From: Methylopila sp. Yamaguchi
Lineage (GTDB): Bacteria > Pseudomonadota > Alphaproteobacteria > Rhizobiales > Methylopilaceae
NCBI RefSeq assembly: GCF_002897035.1
Contig: NZ_BAUX01000007.1
Span: 62,001 to 126,000, forward strand
Length of the DNA stretch: 64,000 nucleotides
Direction: 5' to 3'
The notes beneath the pieces are model-generated. The model made no database searches, had not been told where the DNA came from, and was given only the letters and a program-made list of their open reading frames with translations. How positions within the stretch are numbered: position 1 is the first letter of the stretch; each line of letters starts with the position of its first letter. Both the position numbers and the translations under genes were made by a program. Positions 45,501 through 53,846 of the stretch are shown piece after piece.

Positions 45501-45890
45501 GTCCGGCAGCACGCCGTACTTCACCGGCCCGAACAGGGCGGAGAGCACGCCCGTCAGGAACAGCGCGACGAACAGCAGGGGCGTCGAGGCGAGGATGAAG
45601 CCGAGGCCCGCGATCGCGGCCACGACGATCTCCGCGAGCTTGGTGCGCCGGGCGACCAGCGCCTTGTCGTAGCGGTCCGCAAGCTCGCCGCCGAGGGCCG
45701 AGACGAGGAAGAACGGCAGGATGAACAGCGCGCCGGCGAGCGTGACCAGCATCGGCCCGCCCGAGCCGCCGACATGGAACAGCAGCAGGATCGCGAGCGC
45801 GTTCTTTACGAAGTTGTCGTTGAACGCAGCGAACAGCTGGCACCAGAACAGCGGCGCGAAGCGGCGGGTGCGGAGCAGCGAGAGCAGCAT
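42501..45890 (-). CDS. aas: LplT-acyltransferase-acyl-ACP synthetase triple fusion
   Basis: 1129 residues with three parts. Residues 1-400 form an MFS lysophospholipid flippase (LplT-like, FNDNFVKNALAILLL). Residues about 430-620 are a PlsC acyltransferase with NHTSLLD near 454 and FPEGRIT. Residues about 640-1129 are an AMP-forming acyl-ACP synthetase with the P-loop LFTSGSEGTPKG near 790, YGVTECSPV and the C-terminal GKTDY. It imports 2-acyl lysophospholipids and re-acylates them. ORFs over 1000 codons on the opposite strand are composition artefacts. ATG 45890 is the first start. Confidence 0.93.
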   Translation of the reverse strand: MLLSLLRTRRFAPLFWCQLFAAFNDNFVKNALAILLLFHVGGSGGPMLVTLAGALFILPFFLVSALGGELADRYDKALVARRTKLAEIVVAAIAGLGFILASTPLLFVALFLTGVLSALFGPVKYGVLPDHLTREELVSGNALIETATFLAILAGTVGGGVMIAEASPWAIAATTLLVSAAAYACATLIPPTGERAPDLAIERNVFKSTFRLLGELKRQPRAWIASVAVSWFWAVGAVTLALIPPLVKDVVGGQESVVTLFLVLFTVGIAAGSLVAARLSGRRILLALTPVAGVLIGLAALDLSLATFGASAADPRLGWFAFLETPANWRIMADLVLFAAAGGLFVVPAFAFLQAEAGEERRARVVAANNVLNSAFIVAASLAVLGLQAAGLTTPAILAVLGVANLAAAVLLGRTLPGSLLRDAVHLLFGLLFRVEVRGMENLEKAGPKAVIAVNHTSLLDAPMVMSLLTDDPVFAIDSGIATRWWVRPLLKMVRAFPMDPTKPLATRALINLVKEGNRLVIFPEGRITVTGSLMKIYDGSALIADKAEAPVIPVRIEGLDRSPASYLTSRQIRRRLFPKVVVTILPPVMLEVDKNLVGRKRRRAAGAALTDVMAKTALDTTPTDRTLTDAVVAAARAEGFGRLAVEDALGTKLSYRKLLAGAAALGAKLDAQTTSSEAVGVLLPNAAGVAVTLLALSRSGRVPAMLNYSAGPKNLVSACAAAQVKLVLTSRAFIEKGRLQKEEAALGEVARLVYLEDVRSTIGALDRLKGLLASGKAPAGDPGAPAAVLFTSGSEGTPKGVVLTHRNLLSNVAQVAASIDFGPADTVFNVLPVFHAFGLTGGLLLPLVSGVRTYLYPSPLHYRIVPEMVYASNATVLFGTDTFLAGYARTAHPYDFRSLRFVVAGAEAVKPETRKVWGEKFGLRILEGYGVTECSPVVAVNTPMFNRAGTVGRLLPGIEHRLETVQGVTEGGRLHVRGPNVMAGYLRAENPGVLEPPAGGWHDTGDIVAIDADGFVAIKGRAKRFAKIAGEMVSLGAVEDVARALWPEATHAAVTAPDARKGERVVLFTTQGGADRRALQAAVREAGLPDLAAPAEIRALGKLPLLGSGKTDYVAVKALAAEPAEDAA

Positions 45891-45907
45891 GGGACGCCCC
45901 TAGGAAG

Positions 45908-45925
45908 GAATGTATGTAAACATTC
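45908..45925. promoter_or_regulatory. Candidate TetR operator upstream of aas
   Basis: Perfect GAATGT-ATGTAA-ACATTC inverted repeat, 18 bases before the aas start in an otherwise GC-rich setting. Location and form fit the TetR regulator encoded at the end of the same operon. Confidence 0.65.
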
Positions 45926-46115
45926 ACTCACAATTCGGGGGCCGTCAAGGGCCGGGACGCTCCGGCGCCGCGGCGGCCGCCGATCGTCTGACGAAGACGC
46001 CGGCCGGAAACGATTGTGCATCTTGAGCCGGAGCGGTAAGGACGCGCCTTCGCCGTACGATCCCACGTTTCCAGCGCGCGATGTCTTGCGCGCCCGAAGT
46101 CGAAAGCCTCCGCCC

Positions 46116-47432
46116 GTGACGTCGTCGCCCGCTCCCAGGAACTCCCCCGCCCGCGTGCTGTTCGCGAGCCTGATCGGCACGACGATCGAATTCTTCGACT
46201 TCTACATCTACGCGACCGCCGCGGTGCTGGTGTTCCCGAAGCTGTTCTTCCCGACCAGCGACCCGACCTCCGCCGTGCTGCAGTCGTTCGCGACCTTCGC
46301 CATCGCCTTCTTCGCGCGGCCCGTGGGCGCGGCGATCTTCGGCCACTTCGGCGACCGCATCGGCCGCAAGGCGACGCTCGTCGCGGCGCTGATGCTGATG
46401 GGCCTCTCCACCGTCGCGATCGGCCTGCTGCCGACCTACGCGGCGATCGGCGTGGCGGCCCCGCTGCTGCTCGCGGTCTGCCGGCTCGGCCAGGGCCTCG
46501 GCCTCGGCGGCGAATGGGGCGGCGCGGTGCTGCTCGCGACCGAAAACGCCCCTCCCGGAAAGGCCGCCTGGTACGGCATGTTCCCGCAGCTCGGCGCGCC
46601 GATCGGCTTCATCTGCTCGGCCGCGAGCTTCCTCGCGCTCGACGCGTTCCTCACCGACGAGCAGTTCTTCTCGTTCGGCTGGCGCATCCCCTTCGTCGCG
46701 AGCGCGCTGCTGGTGTTCGTCGGGCTCTACGTGCGGCTCAAGATTCACGAGACGCCGGCGTTCCAGAAGGCGCTCGACAGCCATGAGCGCGTGCGCGTGC
46801 CGATGCTGACGGTGCTGAAGAACCATACCGGCACGCTGATCCTCGGCACGGTCGGCGCCACCGCGACCTTCACGATCTTCTACCTGATGACCGTGTTCGC
46901 GCTGAGCTGGGGCACCTCGGAGCTCCACTTCACCCGCGGAGCCTTCCTGCCGCTTCAGATGATCGGCATGGTGGTGTTCGCCCTCACCATCCCCCTCGCG
47001 GCCAAGATCGCGGACCGCGTCGGCCGCGACGTCGCGCTGATCGCGGCGACGGTCGCCATCTTCCTGTTCGGCTTCGCCTTCGAGCCGCTGTTCACCGAGG
47101 GCCACGTGCTGACGGTGACGCTGTTCCTGTCGATCGGCCTCGGGCTGATGGGCTGCACCTACGGGCCGCTGGGCGCCGCCCTGGCGGAGCTGTTCCCGAC
47201 GGCCGTGCGCTACACCGGCGCCTCGCTGACCTTCAACCTCGCCGGCATCCTCGGCGCCTCGCCCGCGCCTTACGTCGCGACCTACCTCGCCAAGACCTAT
47301 GGATTGGCTGCGGTCGGTTGGTACCTGTCGGCGATGGCGGCGCTGACCGGCCTCGCGCTTATCGCGGTCGCCCGGCGCGCCCGCCGCGGCGCGGCCGCGC
47401 TCGCCGCCGACGCCGCCTCGCTCGCGCGCTGA
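46116..47432 (+). CDS. MHS-family MFS metabolite:proton symporter
   Basis: 438 residues, 12 predicted helices. FASLIGTTIEFFDFYIYATAA opens helix 1, FGHFGDRIGRKATL is the MFS loop 2-3 motif, and GQGLGLGGEWGGAVLLATENAP is characteristic of the ProP/KgtP/ShiA metabolite:H+ symporters. Substrate is likely a small acid or zwitterion but cannot be specified. GTG 46116 is chosen because the frame further upstream is antisense to aas and has no family resemblance. Divergent from aas. Confidence 0.9.
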   Translation: MTSSPAPRNSPARVLFASLIGTTIEFFDFYIYATAAVLVFPKLFFPTSDPTSAVLQSFATFAIAFFARPVGAAIFGHFGDRIGRKATLVAALMLMGLSTVAIGLLPTYAAIGVAAPLLLAVCRLGQGLGLGGEWGGAVLLATENAPPGKAAWYGMFPQLGAPIGFICSAASFLALDAFLTDEQFFSFGWRIPFVASALLVFVGLYVRLKIHETPAFQKALDSHERVRVPMLTVLKNHTGTLILGTVGATATFTIFYLMTVFALSWGTSELHFTRGAFLPLQMIGMVVFALTIPLAAKIADRVGRDVALIAATVAIFLFGFAFEPLFTEGHVLTVTLFLSIGLGLMGCTYGPLGAALAELFPTAVRYTGASLTFNLAGILGASPAPYVATYLAKTYGLAAVGWYLSAMAALTGLALIAVARRARRGAAALAADAASLAR

Positions 47433-47441
47433 GCCGCCGTT

Positions 47442-48320
47442 TCAGCCCTCCAGACGGCCGGGGGCTCCGAACGCCGCCTCGATCGAGCGGAGGTGGCGCT
47501 GGGAGACGGGCGCGACCAGACCGTTCGCGAGCCTGAGCCGCCCGGCGCGGCCCGCGCGTTCGAAGCCCTCGACGCTGTCGGCCGCGACCCACCATGATCG
47601 GTGCGACTGGACGCCGACGGTGGGCGCCGTCTCCTTCATCGCGTCGCCCAGACGCATCAGGACCAGCGCCGAACCGCGGGTGGTGTGGACCCGCACGTAA
47701 TGGTCCTCCATTTCCAGGCAGACGATCGGCCCCCGGAGATTGGCGGGCAGCCGGTCGGTCAGCGGGCTCCACAGAGCAACGGACGCCGGCGCCTCTTCGG
47801 AGGTGATCGACAAGGCGTCGGGCGCGGCCCGCGGCGCCGAGATCTGCGGAAGCGGGCTCCACTCACCGTCCGTCACGCGCGGCGCGACGGCGGGCGCCGC
47901 GGGCGGCTTCAGGATTCCGTCCGCGAGGATCAGCACGCCGAGACCGACCAGCGCGATCTTCCAGTACATGTCGAGGAGTTCGTCGACCGTCGCCTCAAAC
48001 CCGCTGAGCGCGGAGGTCGCGGGGGCGGTGACCAGAAGCATTGGCAGCGACGCCGCGCACGCCACGAGCGCGCGCCGGCGCCAGACGCCGCCCTCGCGGT
48101 AAGCGCGCAGTCCGCGGAGCGGCAGCTCCACGAGCGACGCCGCCAGGAACCAGCAAGCCAGCAGGCCCGCCCAGTAGCCGAGCGCCGCCAGGAACGGCGA
48201 TTCGTCGGTGCTGAAGGGACCGATCACCGCGAAAGCGACCCCTAACGCCATCGCGAGGGCGAGCTCGACCGCCCTCTGCCGCAACCAGTCATCCATCGGA
48301 ATCGTCGCGCATTCACGCAT
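47442..48320 (-). CDS. Membrane-bound LytTR-family transcriptional regulator
   Basis: 292 residues. About four membrane helices in residues 15-140, then a linker, then a LytTR DNA-binding domain from about 190 (LRGPIVCLEMEDHYVRVHT, HRSWWVAADSV, NGLVAPVSQRHL). There is no receiver, so it is a one-component regulator held in the membrane. Start ATG 48320 has GGGGG ten bases upstream; ATG 48296 is an alternative. A perfect palindrome overlaps the first start codon. Divergent from a MipA/OmpV outer-membrane protein, its likely target. Confidence 0.88.
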   Translation of the reverse strand: MRECATIPMDDWLRQRAVELALAMALGVAFAVIGPFSTDESPFLAALGYWAGLLACWFLAASLVELPLRGLRAYREGGVWRRRALVACAASLPMLLVTAPATSALSGFEATVDELLDMYWKIALVGLGVLILADGILKPPAAPAVAPRVTDGEWSPLPQISAPRAAPDALSITSEEAPASVALWSPLTDRLPANLRGPIVCLEMEDHYVRVHTTRGSALVLMRLGDAMKETAPTVGVQSHRSWWVAADSVEGFERAGRAGRLRLANGLVAPVSQRHLRSIEAAFGAPGRLEG

Positions 48321-48326
48321 CGTGAA
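48312..48326. promoter_or_regulatory. Palindrome centred on the LytTR gene start codon
   Basis: TTCACG-CAT-CGTGAA; the central CAT is the complement of the ATG start. Perfect 6-base arms. A plausible autoregulatory operator and, in the RNA, a hairpin hiding the start codon. Confidence 0.5.
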
Positions 48327-48460
48327 CGTGCCCCCGTCTGGTTTTCCAACACCTTCACGAAGCGATCGGCGTTTTGGCGAAACGACGCTCGCACGCCACC
48401 GAACGCCGGATCATAGCCCTCTGGTCGCCCGGTCCGGTCGGCGGCGGAAGAGGTAGCGTG

Positions 48461-49297
48461 ATGAAACCACTGCTGACGTGTTCGAGTTTAGCGGCGATTC
48501 TGGCCGGGATCTGGGCGCCGACGGCGCACGGCGCAGATATTTCGACCGAGCCTGCGGCCGAGGTCGCCCCTGTTCCGAATGAACGCGTCTTTTCGGCGTT
48601 CCTCGCGGCTGGCGCCGCCTTCGTTCCGGAGTACGAGGGCTCCGACAGCTACGACATCAAGCCGTTCGCGATCGCCAACCTGACCTGGCGCGGCGTCGAA
48701 CTTCAGGTCCGGGGAACGCAGGCGCGGCTCGACGTCTTGGCCGACAGCCCGTGGGACGTTGGACCGATCGTAAGATATCGGGGCAAGCGCGACGACGACG
48801 TGTCCGGCCCCGTGAAGCGGCTGGACGAGATCGACGCCGCCGTGGAGGCGGGCGGCTTCGTCGGCTACCGGTTCGGCGGCGACGCCAAGGGCCAGGGCGA
48901 GATCGGCCTCGAGGCCTCGTTCGTGCACGACGTCTCGAACGCGCACGACGGCTTCCTCATCACGGCCGGGGTGTCCTACGCCGCGCTCCGCTGGGGCCCC
49001 GCCTACGTCAACGTCGACGCGCAGACGACCTACGGCAGCAAGTCGTTCAACCGCACCTATTTCGGCGTCTCGCAATCGGAATCCGCCGCGTCGGGACTGC
49101 GCGCCTACCGTCCGGACGCCGGCTTCAAGGACCTCAGCGCCGGCGTGACCGCCGGCTACCAGTTCACCGAAAGCTGGGGCGTGCTCGCGCGGGCGGGCGT
49201 CACCCGCTACGTCGGCGACGCGGCGGACAGTCCGATCGTCAAGGACGGATCGAAGACCTCCGGGCTTCTCGGGCTTGCCGTGTCCTACCGGTACTGA
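48461..49297 (+). CDS. MipA/OmpV-family outer-membrane protein
   Basis: 278 residues with a signal peptide to AHGAD (about residue 24). Family marks: GAAFVPEYEGSDSYDIKPF at the start of the barrel, VGYRFGG, and a final aromatic beta-strand ending VSYRY. MipA was described as a scaffold for murein synthases; most relatives are uncharacterised barrels. ATG 48461 gives a normal signal peptide, with GGAAGAGG nearby. Divergent from the LytTR regulator. Confidence 0.88.
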   Translation: MKPLLTCSSLAAILAGIWAPTAHGADISTEPAAEVAPVPNERVFSAFLAAGAAFVPEYEGSDSYDIKPFAIANLTWRGVELQVRGTQARLDVLADSPWDVGPIVRYRGKRDDDVSGPVKRLDEIDAAVEAGGFVGYRFGGDAKGQGEIGLEASFVHDVSNAHDGFLITAGVSYAALRWGPAYVNVDAQTTYGSKSFNRTYFGVSQSESAASGLRAYRPDAGFKDLSAGVTAGYQFTESWGVLARAGVTRYVGDAADSPIVKDGSKTSGLLGLAVSYRY

Positions 49298-49463
49298 ACC
49301 GATGGCGGCGTCGTCCGAGCCCTGAGCGGCTCCGACGCCTCCGAGAGGATCGGGCGGGCGTGGTCCGCGCCCCGCGTCCCCCACGGCCGCGCGCCGCCCG
49401 ATCGCCCGACGGCCGCCGAACCTTCGGCAGCCGTCGGAGCGGAAAAGCGCCCTCCCAACCGGC

Positions 49464-50255
49464 TCAGCCGGGCGGAGGAGTCTTTGGCTCGAACGGGCAA
49501 AGGTCCGCGATCAGGCAGCGGTAACACTCGGGCTTCCGGGCCTTGCAGACGTAGCGGCCATGCAGGATCAGCCAGTGGTGGGCGTGCCGGCGGTAGACGT
49601 CGGGCACGGCGGCCTCGAGCCCCAGTTCGACCTCGAGCGGCGTCTTGCCAGGCGCGAGCTGGGTGCGGTTGCCGACGCGGAACAGATGGGTGTCGACCGC
49701 GATTGTCGGCTCCCCGAAGGCGGTGTTCATCACGACGTTCGCGGTTTTGCGCCCCACCCCCGGCAAAAGCTCCAGCGCGGCGCGCGACGGCGGCACCGCC
49801 CCGCCGTGCTCGGCGATCAGGCGCTCGGACAGCGCGATGACGTTCTTCGCCTTGGCGCGGAACAGGCCGATGGTGCGGATGTGCTCGCGCACCCGCTCCT
49901 CGCCGAGCGCGACCATGGCCTCGGGCGTCGCGGCCTCGGCGAAGAGCCGGCGCGTCGCCTTGTTGACGCCAACGTCGGTCGCCTGCGCGGACAGCACCAC
50001 GGCGACGAGCAGCGTGTAGGGGTCGACGTACTCCAGCTCGCCCTTGGGCTCGGGATCTTGCGCGTGGAAGCGGCGGAAGATTTCTTCGACGACGTCCGGG
50101 GGCAGGCGTTTCGCGCGCCGCGGCTTCGTCGTCTTCGCGCGAGCGACCTTGGCGACGCCGACCTTGGCGACGCCGGCTTTGGCCCGCGGCCTGGCCGGAG
50201 CGGCCTCGGGGGCGGGGTTCTGAGAGGCGGCGGCGGGCGGCTGGCGGGGCGGCAT
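49464..50255 (-). CDS. nth: Endonuclease III
   Basis: 263 residues; base-excision glycosylase/AP lyase for oxidised pyrimidines. Helix-hairpin-helix LPGVGRKTANVV contains the catalytic Lys, and AVDTHLFRV the catalytic Asp. The 4Fe-4S loop is complete: Cys-x6-Cys-x2-Cys-x5-Cys in CKARKPECYRCLIADLC. The first 50 residues are an Ala/Lys/Pro extension with repeated GVAK units, not in E. coli Nth. Divergent from the DUF2244 gene with 20 bases between. Confidence 0.96.
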   Translation of the reverse strand: MPPRQPPAAASQNPAPEAAPARPRAKAGVAKVGVAKVARAKTTKPRRAKRLPPDVVEEIFRRFHAQDPEPKGELEYVDPYTLLVAVVLSAQATDVGVNKATRRLFAEAATPEAMVALGEERVREHIRTIGLFRAKAKNVIALSERLIAEHGGAVPPSRAALELLPGVGRKTANVVMNTAFGEPTIAVDTHLFRVGNRTQLAPGKTPLEVELGLEAAVPDVYRRHAHHWLILHGRYVCKARKPECYRCLIADLCPFEPKTPPPG

Positions 50256-50275
50256 CCCCGCGTTATACTGAAGCC

Positions 50276-50794
50276 ATGACGCCGGACGCCAGACCGCAGC
50301 GCGCGGTCGAAGACCCGGTCTTCGACGCCGAGATCACGCCGCACCGCTCCCTTGGTCCGCGCGGCTTCGCGATCCTCATGGCCGCGTTCGGGACGGCGTC
50401 GCTTCTGCTCAGCATCCCGTTTTTCCTGATCGGCGCCTGGCCGGTGGTGGGCTTCTTCGGCCTCGACGTGGCGCTGCTGTGGCTCACCTTCCGCATCAGT
50501 TTCGCGGAGGGGCGCGCCTGCGAGAGGATCGTGCTCACCTACCTCGAGCTCGTTATCCGTCGCGTCACTCCCAAAGGGGTCGCCCAGGAGTGGCGGTTCA
50601 ATCCGTCCTGGGTCCGGCTCGAGAGCGAGACTGACGCTGACTTCGGCATGACGCGGCTGGCGGTGCGCTCGCGTGACGCGTCGATCGACGTCGCCCGGGC
50701 GCTGTCGCCGCACGAGCGGGCCGAGTTCGCCGACGCCTTCGGCGCGGCGCTCGCCGCCGCCAAGGCCGGTCCCCGGTTCGCCGACGAGCGCTGA
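50276..50794 (+). CDS. DUF2244 membrane protein
   Basis: 172 residues. Two adjacent membrane helices (about 30-70) form a hairpin, followed by a soluble domain with RVTPKGVAQEWRFNPSWVRLE typical of DUF2244. Often found beside nth or cytochrome oxidase genes in Alphaproteobacteria; function unknown. Confidence 0.85.
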   Translation: MTPDARPQRAVEDPVFDAEITPHRSLGPRGFAILMAAFGTASLLLSIPFFLIGAWPVVGFFGLDVALLWLTFRISFAEGRACERIVLTYLELVIRRVTPKGVAQEWRFNPSWVRLESETDADFGMTRLAVRSRDASIDVARALSPHERAEFADAFGAALAAAKAGPRFADER

Positions 50795-50834
50795 GCCTGC
50801 GCCGGGTTTCCCCAGCCGGCCCACTCTCGCCGCG

Positions 50835-51971
50835 TCACCAGATCCGCGTGACCATGAAGCCCGAGCTTCGGATCATCTCCACCAGACCGTTCGGTCCCGG
50901 CAGGTGAAGCGCGCCAACCGCGAGAAAGGCGTCGCCCTCGGCGATGATCGGCAGCGCCCGCTGCAGCATGGTGACGTTGCGGCGGGTGATGAAGGCGGAC
51001 AGGAAGTCGGCGTAGCCGTCGGCGTCGAACATCCCGGCCCAGGCCGGCCCGCGCATGGCGAGGAGATAACCGATCCGCCGGGTCTGGTAGAGGCCGGAGA
51101 TCGTGCTCTCGATGTCTTCCGGGCGCGTGTTCCGCTCGGCGGCGTCCCGCAGCATCCGGAGGGCGACGCCGTCCGGCACCGAGGCCAGCGCGTCGACCTG
51201 CTCGATCGGCGTCTCCAGCGCCACCACCTCGGCGCCCTGCTCGTGCGCCATCCGCTCGATCCGCGCGTCGGCGGTCTCGGGGTCGGACCGCTGGATCGGC
51301 GCAGCGCAGTTCGACCGGGACAGGGCGAGCGCAAGGTACCAAGGGTTCAGCTGGTTCGCGACCGAAGCGGGGATGCCGGCGCGGGCGATGCGCGCCTCGA
51401 CCGCCGGGCGGACGTGCTCCGGCAGCAGACGCAGCGTGTCGCCGCCCGGGCGGAAGGAGCGATTGGCCACCAGCCGGCGCAACTCTGAGGCGACGCGCTT
51501 GGTGCTCGCGCCCGGCAGCTCGATCGCGACGATATGGGAGCGCGCGAGCGCCCGCAGCACGAGGTCGTCAAACTGCTTCGCCTGATCGTCGGACGAATGC
51601 ATCGTGCCGAAGAGATAGGAGACCTTGGCGCCCGGCCGTTCGACGCGCCACAGCAGGCCCTGGCCGTTGACCACGCCGCGCGCCGCGTCTTCGAAGGTCT
51701 CGAAACCGGCGGGGTCGCTCGCCTGCAGCGACTTGACGAGATCGACCCCGGAGCACGGCTCGAGCTGGGTCGCGGCGCTTGTCAGCGCCTGGGCTGCGTC
51801 GCCGGAGCGTACGGAACCAACGTCCGGCGCGGTTCCACCGGCGCGTGCGGACGGCGCGAGGAGAGCCCCTGCGACAAGGACAAACGCGGCGATCGCGGCC
51901 CTCGCGCTGCGCGCCAGACCCGCCGAGCAAACCGAAACTTCGAGCCGAGCAGCCGAAGACGACGTCGCCAT
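50835..51971 (-). CDS. TraB/GumN-family protein, second copy
   Basis: 378 residues with an N-terminal hydrophobic export segment. Same architecture as the protein at 40756-41772: Cys-rich start (EPCSGVDL), LLWRVE, YLFGTMHSSD (GTxH), RFRPGGDT-like block, NPWYLALALS, and a C-terminal VGALHLPGPNGLVEMIRSSGF. Probably envelope-located. ATG 51971 is preferred to ATG 52010. Not in an obvious operon. Confidence 0.83.
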   Translation of the reverse strand: MATSSSAARLEVSVCSAGLARSARAAIAAFVLVAGALLAPSARAGGTAPDVGSVRSGDAAQALTSAATQLEPCSGVDLVKSLQASDPAGFETFEDAARGVVNGQGLLWRVERPGAKVSYLFGTMHSSDDQAKQFDDLVLRALARSHIVAIELPGASTKRVASELRRLVANRSFRPGGDTLRLLPEHVRPAVEARIARAGIPASVANQLNPWYLALALSRSNCAAPIQRSDPETADARIERMAHEQGAEVVALETPIEQVDALASVPDGVALRMLRDAAERNTRPEDIESTISGLYQTRRIGYLLAMRGPAWAGMFDADGYADFLSAFITRRNVTMLQRALPIIAEGDAFLAVGALHLPGPNGLVEMIRSSGFMVTRIW

Positions 51972-52068
51972 GAGGGTAGGATGGGGCGCCGGGCGCCCCA
52001 CGCCAATCACTTCTTTGCTGGCGCAGACCAGCTCCGCCGTTTTCGACGGCCCTCGGCGCGCGGACGCC

Positions 52069-52695
52069 TTAGAGGCCGGCGCCGAGATCCTTCACCGACG
52101 CGATCGTCGAGTCGGCGTTCATGTCGTAGATGATCGGGGCGCCGGTGAAGAGCTCGCGCTGCAGCAGGGCGTCGGGCGTCAGGCGCTCGAGCACCATGAT
52201 CAGCGCCCGCAGCGAGTTGCCATGGGCGGTGACCAGCGTCTGCTCGCCGTTCAGCACCCGTGGCAGGATCTCGGCGACGAAGTAGGGCAGCGTGCGGGCG
52301 ACCGTGTCGCGCAGCGACTCGCCGCCGGGCGGCGGCACGTCGTAGGACCGGCGCCACATCAGAACCTTCTGCTCGCCCCAGGTCTTCCGAGCGTCGTCCT
52401 TGTTCAGGCCGGTCAGTTCGCCGTAGTCGCGCTCGTTCAGCGCGGCGTCCTCGATCACCGGCACGGAGCGGCCGCCGAGTTCGGCGAGAATGAGCTGATT
52501 GGTGCGCTGGGCGCGCTGGAGCTTCGAGGTGAAGGCGACGTCGAACGTCATGCCCGCCTCCTTCAGCCTCCGGCCCGCCGCGGTGGCCTCCGCGAGGCCG
52601 CGTTCGGTGAGCCCCGGATCCTTCCACCCGGTGAACAGATTCTTCAGGTTCCACTCGCTCTGGCCATGACGCACGAGCACGAGTCGACGTTGCAT
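52069..52695 (-). CDS. gpmA: 2,3-Bisphosphoglycerate-dependent phosphoglycerate mutase
   Basis: 208 residues, the short alphaproteobacterial form. [10 protein letters not shown] holds the phospho-His, with [21 protein letters not shown] and AHGNSLRAL (second active-site His) as further signatures. Interconverts 3- and 2-phosphoglycerate, which in a serine-cycle methylotroph also links to C1 assimilation. AGGAG lies ten bases before the ATG. 121 bases separate it from dapB on the same strand. Confidence 0.95.
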   Translation of the reverse strand: MQRRLVLVRHGQSEWNLKNLFTGWKDPGLTERGLAEATAAGRRLKEAGMTFDVAFTSKLQRAQRTNQLILAELGGRSVPVIEDAALNERDYGELTGLNKDDARKTWGEQKVLMWRRSYDVPPPGGESLRDTVARTLPYFVAEILPRVLNGEQTLVTAHGNSLRALIMVLERLTPDALLQRELFTGAPIIYDMNADSTIASVKDLGAGL

Positions 52696-52816
52696 GCGAG
52701 AGAGCTCCTGGAGAAAGCCGGCCCGCCGAGCGGCGGGACCGCGGGAGGGCCGCTTGAGGCGTCGTGGGACCCTTTAGCGCACCCCTTCGACCTTTGCACG
52801 AAGCTTTCGCGCGGCT

Positions 52817-53632
52817 TCAGGCCTGCTGAAGGCCAAGCACGTCCGCCATGGAATAATGCCCCGGCTTGCGTCCGAAGCCCCACAGCGCGGCCTTCACGGC
52901 GCCACGGGCGAAAATCATGCGGTCTTCGGCGCGGTGGACCAGCTCCACACGCTCCCCCGCGCCCGCCAGGATCACGGTGTGCTCGCCCACGACCGAGCCG
53001 CCGCGCAGCGTGGCGAAGCCGATCGAGCCCTCGGTCCGCGGCCCGGTGTGGCCGTCGCGCACGCGCACCGAAGCCTCCTTCAGCGCGACCTCGCGGCCAT
53101 CGGCCGCCGCTTCGCCCAGGAGCAGCGCCGTGCCGGACGGCGCGTCGACCTTGGCGCGGTGGTGCATCTCCAGCACCTCGATGTCCCACTCCGGACCGAG
53201 CGCCCGCGCGGCCTGGCGCACGAGGGCGGCGAGCAGGTTGACCCCGAGGCTCATGTTGCCCGAACGCACGATCGCCGCGTGGCGCGCGGCGGCGTCGAGG
53301 CGGTCGAGATCCGCCTCCGACAGGCCCGTGGTGCCGACCACATGGACGATCCGCGCCTGCGCCGCGAGTTCGGCGATGGCGACGGTGGCCGCCGGCGCGG
53401 TGAAGTCCACCACGCCGTCGGCATGGGCCACCAGCGGCAGGGGATCGTCGGTGACGGGCACGCCGATCGGGCCGAGCCCCGCCAGCTCGCCCGCATCCGC
53501 GCCGAGATGGGGCGAGCCCTCGCGCTCCAGCGCGCCGGCGAGCGTCACGCCCTCGATCTCGGCGATCGCCCGGCTCAACGCTCGGCCCATGCGGCCGGAG
53601 GCTCCGAGAACGATGAGGCGCATGTCGGTCAC
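52817..53632 (-). CDS. dapB: 4-Hydroxy-tetrahydrodipicolinate reductase
   Basis: 271 residues; NAD(P)H-dependent step of lysine/diaminopimelate synthesis. [12 protein letters not shown] binds the nucleotide; [16 protein letters not shown] is the substrate/catalytic signature (His-His-x-x-Lys). GTG 53632 follows GAGGAG at good spacing, ahead of the alternative ATG 53623. Confidence 0.96.
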   Translation of the reverse strand: MTDMRLIVLGASGRMGRALSRAIAEIEGVTLAGALEREGSPHLGADAGELAGLGPIGVPVTDDPLPLVAHADGVVDFTAPAATVAIAELAAQARIVHVVGTTGLSEADLDRLDAAARHAAIVRSGNMSLGVNLLAALVRQAARALGPEWDIEVLEMHHRAKVDAPSGTALLLGEAAADGREVALKEASVRVRDGHTGPRTEGSIGFATLRGGSVVGEHTVILAGAGERVELVHRAEDRMIFARGAVKAALWGFGRKPGHYSMADVLGLQQA

Positions 53633-53726
53633 GGGCGGACTCCTCGGGCGGGACGGACGGCGGGGCGGCGGCGGCCGCTATAGCATCGCGGGCGGGCGTA
53701 GGCGACCGGGGCGCACGAGCTCTGTT

Positions 53727-53741
53727 GAATTGCTCTAATTC
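53727..53741. promoter_or_regulatory. Candidate iron-responsive operator before the ferric-binding gene
   Basis: GAATT-GCTCT-AATTC inverted repeat about 105 bases upstream of the start, in the only AT-rich spot of the gap. It is loosely like Irr/ICE sites but not a clear match; the gene behind it makes iron control plausible. Confidence 0.35.
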
Positions 53742-53846
53742 CAGACCTTTGAAATCTTCGCGACGTCGATTGACCGCCCGCCGCGGCGAGTCCTACCAGA
53801 GCCTTGCGCCGCTCCGTAGAGACGCGGCCTCGGGGGGACCGACGTC

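Noticed and set aside
43383-46115. Very long plus-strand open frame antisense to aas, running into the MHS transporter
   Set aside because: Composition artefact of high GC; low-complexity Arg/Gln/His sequence with no fold, and the transporter homology begins only at 46116.
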